Shown: positions 59,601-64,000 of the stretch, one piece after another
Numbering within the stretch: position 1 is the first letter of the stretch
Layout of the letters: each line of letters begins with the position of its first letter
Assembly: GCF_028858725.1 (NCBI RefSeq)
Contig: NC_084769.1
Coordinates: 12,463,501 to 12,527,500, forward strand
Source of the DNA: Colius striatus
Lineage: Eukaryota > Chordata > Aves > Coliiformes > Coliidae
Length of the DNA: 64,000 nucleotides
Direction: 5' to 3'
Program-made: the position numbers and the translations under genes
Notes under the pieces: generated by a model
The model's input: the letters and a program-made list of their open reading frames with translations, nothing else
Databases searched by the model: none
Told to the model about the DNA's origin: nothing

Positions 59601-59984
59601 TTTATACTGCTTAAAGAGCACAAATTCCTCCAAAAAGACAATAATCTTACATAAACTGTGTGCCCTAGTATCAAAAGACTGACACAAGAGGCAATGGACT
59701 CAGTCATTACTGTCTTCACCCTTTTCATTAGGTATCCTATTAAGTTTTACTGCACAAGCTAGTTATTAGGATTTTTATACTCTCCACATTCCTATTACGT
59801 ACCACTAAAAACCCATATTGATTTTTATTTTTAAACCCTCAAGAAACATTAAGTGGGATGGTCATTAAAGGAAAAATCCATGTCAGGTTCTTCATTTTCC
59901 TGGTTTGTTGCATTTTGAAGAACTCCTCTTTTAATATGTGATTAAATCTCCACTGAAAAATCATTGCTGTAATTACTTTAATGA

Positions 59985-60016
59985 GGCAGGTCATTGCACT
60001 GGCAGGTCATTGCACT
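59985..60016. repeat. 16-bp tandem duplication
   Basis: 'ggcaggtcattgcact' occurs twice, back to back and without mismatch. Confidence 0.95.
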
Positions 60017-62579
60017 AACTGTTTACACTTCCTGAGACTTTTGGCAATATTCAAATACATGTAATATCAAGCAGCAGACTTACATGCTTCTAAATATTGA
60101 TGAACCTAGTCTGAGGGACTCAGTCTTCCTCTCTGAAATCAACAGTCAGAACTTGATAATTTCAGTGGAAGTAGATTCAGGAGCTGAGAATGTGTATGTT
60201 TCTAACTGGTTTATATGAAGAACATATCTGTTCCAGGATCCTGACAGTAATGTACACCTAAAAAGTACATACATACAATGAACAGAAAGTTGGCATGATT
60301 TACACTTGTCCAGGGAAGCTTTCTATTATACATTCCATTAAAAATGCACTAAGGAAACATTAAAGTCAGGCACCTAAGGGATGTAAAGTCAGGAAACATG
60401 AGGCTGAAACTGAAGCAGATCTCTTCACCTGTCTGTCTAGACTCTTAAAAAGCAACATTCATCACCCAAGTGCCTTTCCACAGCAATTCAGTCTTTCAGT
60501 GATCAGGGCACTGCAACAGCCCATCCTGACATCTGCACTGCTTCACCAAGAAACCCAACAGGGCTAGGTACTGTCTATGACCTACATAGTGGTCCAGAAA
60601 GTTTGCCTTGTTAAAAGGAGAACATTTTCACAGGATCCAGTAGGATCAAGCCCACAGAAAGCACCTCAAAATGTGCACGTCTCACAGTGTATCATCCCAT
60701 GGACTGGTATACACAGCTATCTCACATGGATATAGCATCTGCAAAGCTTTCAAATACACAAATACATGACTTGCCTTACACATTACAAACTTGCAGTAAT
60801 CTTTTCAGGCTGCTTGCCTTCATTTTCTTCTCTGACTACGGCATCACAATTGTTTCTGAAGCATTGTCCATACAGAAAGCCCAGTTTTAAAAGCAAAGTT
60901 CATTTGTGAGGTTGGATTGTCAAAGCTCATAGAGACCTTTCAGAAAACTCTAAAGCAAACTCTTGATAGAGAGCTATATCCTGCCAAGCTTCTGGCTGCC
61001 AGCTCCCTGATGTTTCACACAGCTGAAGGGCATTCTGAAAACACAGCTCTTCACTGAAACTTCTCTGTCCAATGAGCTCTTCTCACACACAGCTATCTTT
61101 GATGAAGGACTGATCAACATCGTATAACTGGAAATACCAGAGAGCAGATGTGGAGGAATGCTGTAGTACATGCTATGGTTGCACCTGCTGAGGCTCCTCC
61201 TGGGGAGCTAACTGAGATCCCTCCATGAGGACATCAGACAGATGTACATCATCTCTTCAAAACACTAGACTTGGCTGGTGCCAAGGCTGAGGCCTGAAGG
61301 CACATTTTTGATGATGAAAGAATATTTTCCATCTGAACTGACACCATCAACAGACACATACAGAAGCTTCTTATGAAGATACCACTAGATGATGTCAAAT
61401 AAATTAAGGAGATTCCTAGCACAGGTCTAACAAGAACAGCTTCCCAGGTACCCACCATTTGCCTTTATCCCAGAGGCTGTACATGTGAAAGCAGACACCA
61501 AAAGCTCCCTGCATAGCCACTGAACACAGACTTTAAACATCACAGATGTCAGATGTGACAGGGACAAGTAAAAATTAAAGGACATTCCCATCCATTCCAC
61601 CTCCAACACTGCTTGTTGTCTGGATAACCCCCAACCCTTTACACCTCTACTGCTGTAACTGCACAGGTTTATGCTTCTAAAAAAAACATCCTTGATTAAA
61701 TTCTGAATTAGCATGGGGAAAAAAATTAAGACTCTATTTATTTATTTATCACATACTACTGACGTTAGGCTGCTGCTGACCTGTGCTAGAAAGGCTGTTT
61801 TTTCTGGCTGCACAGTAAATTAATGCTTCAGCTTTTTCAACTCCTGGCCTTTCTGTTGAGGCTGGCAACAGACATACCAATTAGTGCTCCCTGCAATGGT
61901 GGTTGCTTTCATGAGGAACCAGTGGGGGTCTGAAAGGGAGACTTATTTATTTATAGTTGTAAAGCCCATTTTGAAAAAAAAAAAAAGCAGATTTCATTTT
62001 GTGAGCACATTTTGGGTTTGCTTTACTTTATATTTAAAGTGAGCAATGGATTCCCACATCCTAATCTCACCACATGCAGCAGCAAGAAACAAAAACAAGT
62101 CCACTGAAACCAATGATGGCGTGCTGGCAGAGAGAGATCCAAGCCCACTGCTTGGTTAGAAGCTGGAGGCCTTTATCTTGTACTGGGCTAATTGGTTTGC
62201 ATTCTTAATAATGAGTCCACAAAGTGGCTTAAAACCTTGGGTTTTAATGCACTAGAAGGAGGAGGGAAGGAGGGAAGGGTGTGAAAAGCAATTTTTCAAA
62301 GCTAAATTGATAAAACAGCTCCCTGTGCAATTAAAAACCTGCACAGCTGAATAGTTGGCTTTGGAAAGAACCAACTGCACAATTTATCGAGTTGGCTTAT
62401 AAAAGGAGAGAAAATATCTGAAGGCAGGAAAGGAATTTCACAGGCATTTCAACATCACATCAAAACTCTAGTGCATTTTATCATCCCAAGATTTATTTTT
62501 TCCCTCCCTTCCATTATCAGAGAGCACAAAAAGGTGTATCAGAGCTGTATTTCCGAAGCAGCTTCAGAGAAGAAAATAA

Positions 62580-62607
62580 GGGGAAGGGGGGGGGGGAGGG
62601 GGCGGGC
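62580..62607 (+). repeat. G-rich low-complexity run
   Basis: A nearly uninterrupted guanine run broken only by 'aa', one 'a' and one 'c' gives enough G-tracts for a possible G-quadruplex. It lies on the template strand of the PDIA5 intron. Confidence 0.85.
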
Positions 62608-64000
62608 AGACAGAAAATAAAGTGCAGAAAAAACCCACAAGAAGTGTTGCATTTTTCCTGCCTTCCCTCTTCATCATGGAAGGAAAATTGTCATGGCTCC
62701 AATAATCTACTAAGGGTATTGGCATTTTTTCTAACCTAAACTCCTGCAACTACAGCTTATATAAAGTCTCTGAAGAAGTTTTATGAAGAGGGGTGGGAAA
62801 AAGACAGGTTTAACATCTATTTATGTTCACATACAAGGAAGAAATGTAGCAGGAAAAATATTTTAATAGCTTAATCTTTTAAAAAGCAAATGCACACTCA
62901 TACCAACTGTATAGCCAAAGGTCCTTTTCGCCCTCTGTTACCTCTGGCATCAGTACTGGACCATGGATGGACACTGCTATGGCTGATGGCATGCGAAACG
63001 GCAGGGAAAGTAACCTCGAACAACCAGAGGTCACCAATGACCACCACTAATTACCATCAGACTGCTCAGATCTGTGCTTGCTGAATGCATGCAGGGAGGC
63101 TACAACTCATGGTGGCACCAGGACACTATTCTACACGAGGCTGCAGGAATAGGTACCTTTTAAAATGTTAGCAGCATCATTTGTGTTAACAAAACGTAAT
63201 GAAAAGTAACTCCCGTGCATGAAAAGCAGACTCTTTCAGGACTCATTTCTGAATTGACTTTAACTTCCATCCTTTATTCAGTGGCATTTAAATTGACTTA
63301 TCAGTGAGACTTGGTTAGGTTTATTTTGTGGAAGACTCCTGAGATGTGCTTTGGAAAAAGAAAAAAAGCTGAAAAGAAGGTAGGAAGGGAAATTTGTGAG
63401 GATTTTATTCCTTTGACAAAATCAAGTCAGAAAGCCTGCTACCTGCACTAATTTGGCAAATATTTTGGGCAGAATGATTTTTAAAATTGCATTTAACTAA
63501 GCGAACAGTTTGATGGGGAAAATGAACAGACAAACAGGGCTTTTTTGTGCTCAAGGGACTCAGCAGCATTTTTAAATACCAACAAGTCCCCATGTCACTA
63601 AAAGCACTTAACAACACTTCACTGGCAGCATAATCCATATTTAGAGACATTCAGAAGCCAGCTGTCATCCTGGGCATCTAAATAAACTGATCAGCTGTAG
63701 GCACAGATATCAAGCAGCACATACAGACACAGAGTCCTTACTCTCATTGCTCATTCTTATTATCAGCACAGGTGCCTTTATGTTATGGCACAGAAATGGC
63801 TTTGGTTGGTGCAATGCATCTTCTGTTACAGACTTGGAAACAGGCCTGCTAATATAACACTGCTATCTCATGTCAGCAAATATGATCAATCCAAGCAAAA
63901 ACTCCAAATCCTTCGAGGGAAAGGACAATTTATTTGCACTTTTGTATAGTGCAGGAGATCTTGGTTCATAACTGACGTTTTTGGGTACAACAGCTACACG

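Larger units (their letters stand above)
49961..64000 (-). other. PDIA5: Part of a PDIA5 upstream intron (at least 14 kb), no exon found
   Basis: The exon at 49890-49960 starts in phase 1 after a good acceptor, so an upstream exon ending in a FYAP/FHAP-like motif plus T must exist. I looked for its reverse complement through to 64000 and did not find it. The stretch is poor in CR1 (one scrap at 50.2 kb) and carries several AT-rich blocks that look like conserved non-coding elements. All open frames here are short and unrecognised. Confidence 0.7.

Overview
The window is vertebrate nuclear DNA, almost certainly from a bird. The evidence is spliced exons with GT-AG introns of 1 to 18 kb, and many CR1 LINE fragments (at least a dozen) whose 3' ends carry the bird-type ATTCTATG/ATTCTGTG tail and the 'ttggaagggacc' terminal block. 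I see no bacterial, phage, CRISPR or operon structure. The species cannot be named from the sequence.

One host gene is recognised with confidence: the 3' part of PDIA5 (protein disulfide isomerase family A member 5) on the minus strand. Six coding exons are visible (49960-49890, 48822-48659, 46130-46000, 28370-28300, 19336-19202, 15707-15627). They splice into one uninterrupted frame of about 216 residues. This frame covers the CGHC active site of the second-last visible thioredoxin module, a GFPTL cis-proline loop, the PEAPPPPEP linker, the CPHC module, a GYPTF cis-proline loop and a C-terminal KDEL endoplasmic reticulum retention signal. A candidate poly(A) signal lies about 136 bp beyond the stop codon. 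The 5' exons are not in the window, so 49961-64000 reads as part of one upstream intron.

Layout. 1-2056: minus-strand, decayed but unusually long CR1 running off the left edge (ORF2 endonuclease start, full ORF1 with esterase-like domain, 5' UTR). 2060-3365: array of about 265-bp repeat units arranged head-to-head around a (TCTCA)n microsatellite and homologous to that CR1 5' UTR. 3373-15485: downstream flank of PDIA5 with one truncated CR1 (5043-5874) and one ancient SINE-like relic. 15627-49960: PDIA5 exons and introns, with CR1 insertions near 16.2-17.5, 19.9, 24.7-25.1, 27.2, 31.2, 38.1, 40.5 and 42.1 kb. 49961-64000: upstream intron, repeat-poor, with one CR1 scrap at 50.2 kb, a degenerate palindrome and a few candidate conserved non-coding blocks.

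The best leads are: the CR1-associated head-to-head monomer array (resembling the tandem 5' UTR monomers of mouse L1); a 27-bp minisatellite in the branch-point zone of the PDIA5 CPHC exon; a CR1-into-CR1 nested insertion with an apparent 7-bp target duplication; and an identical 1-nt frameshift in the reverse transcriptase frame of two separate CR1 copies. I found no convincing new protein-coding system. Most long open frames are chance frames or CR1 remnants.
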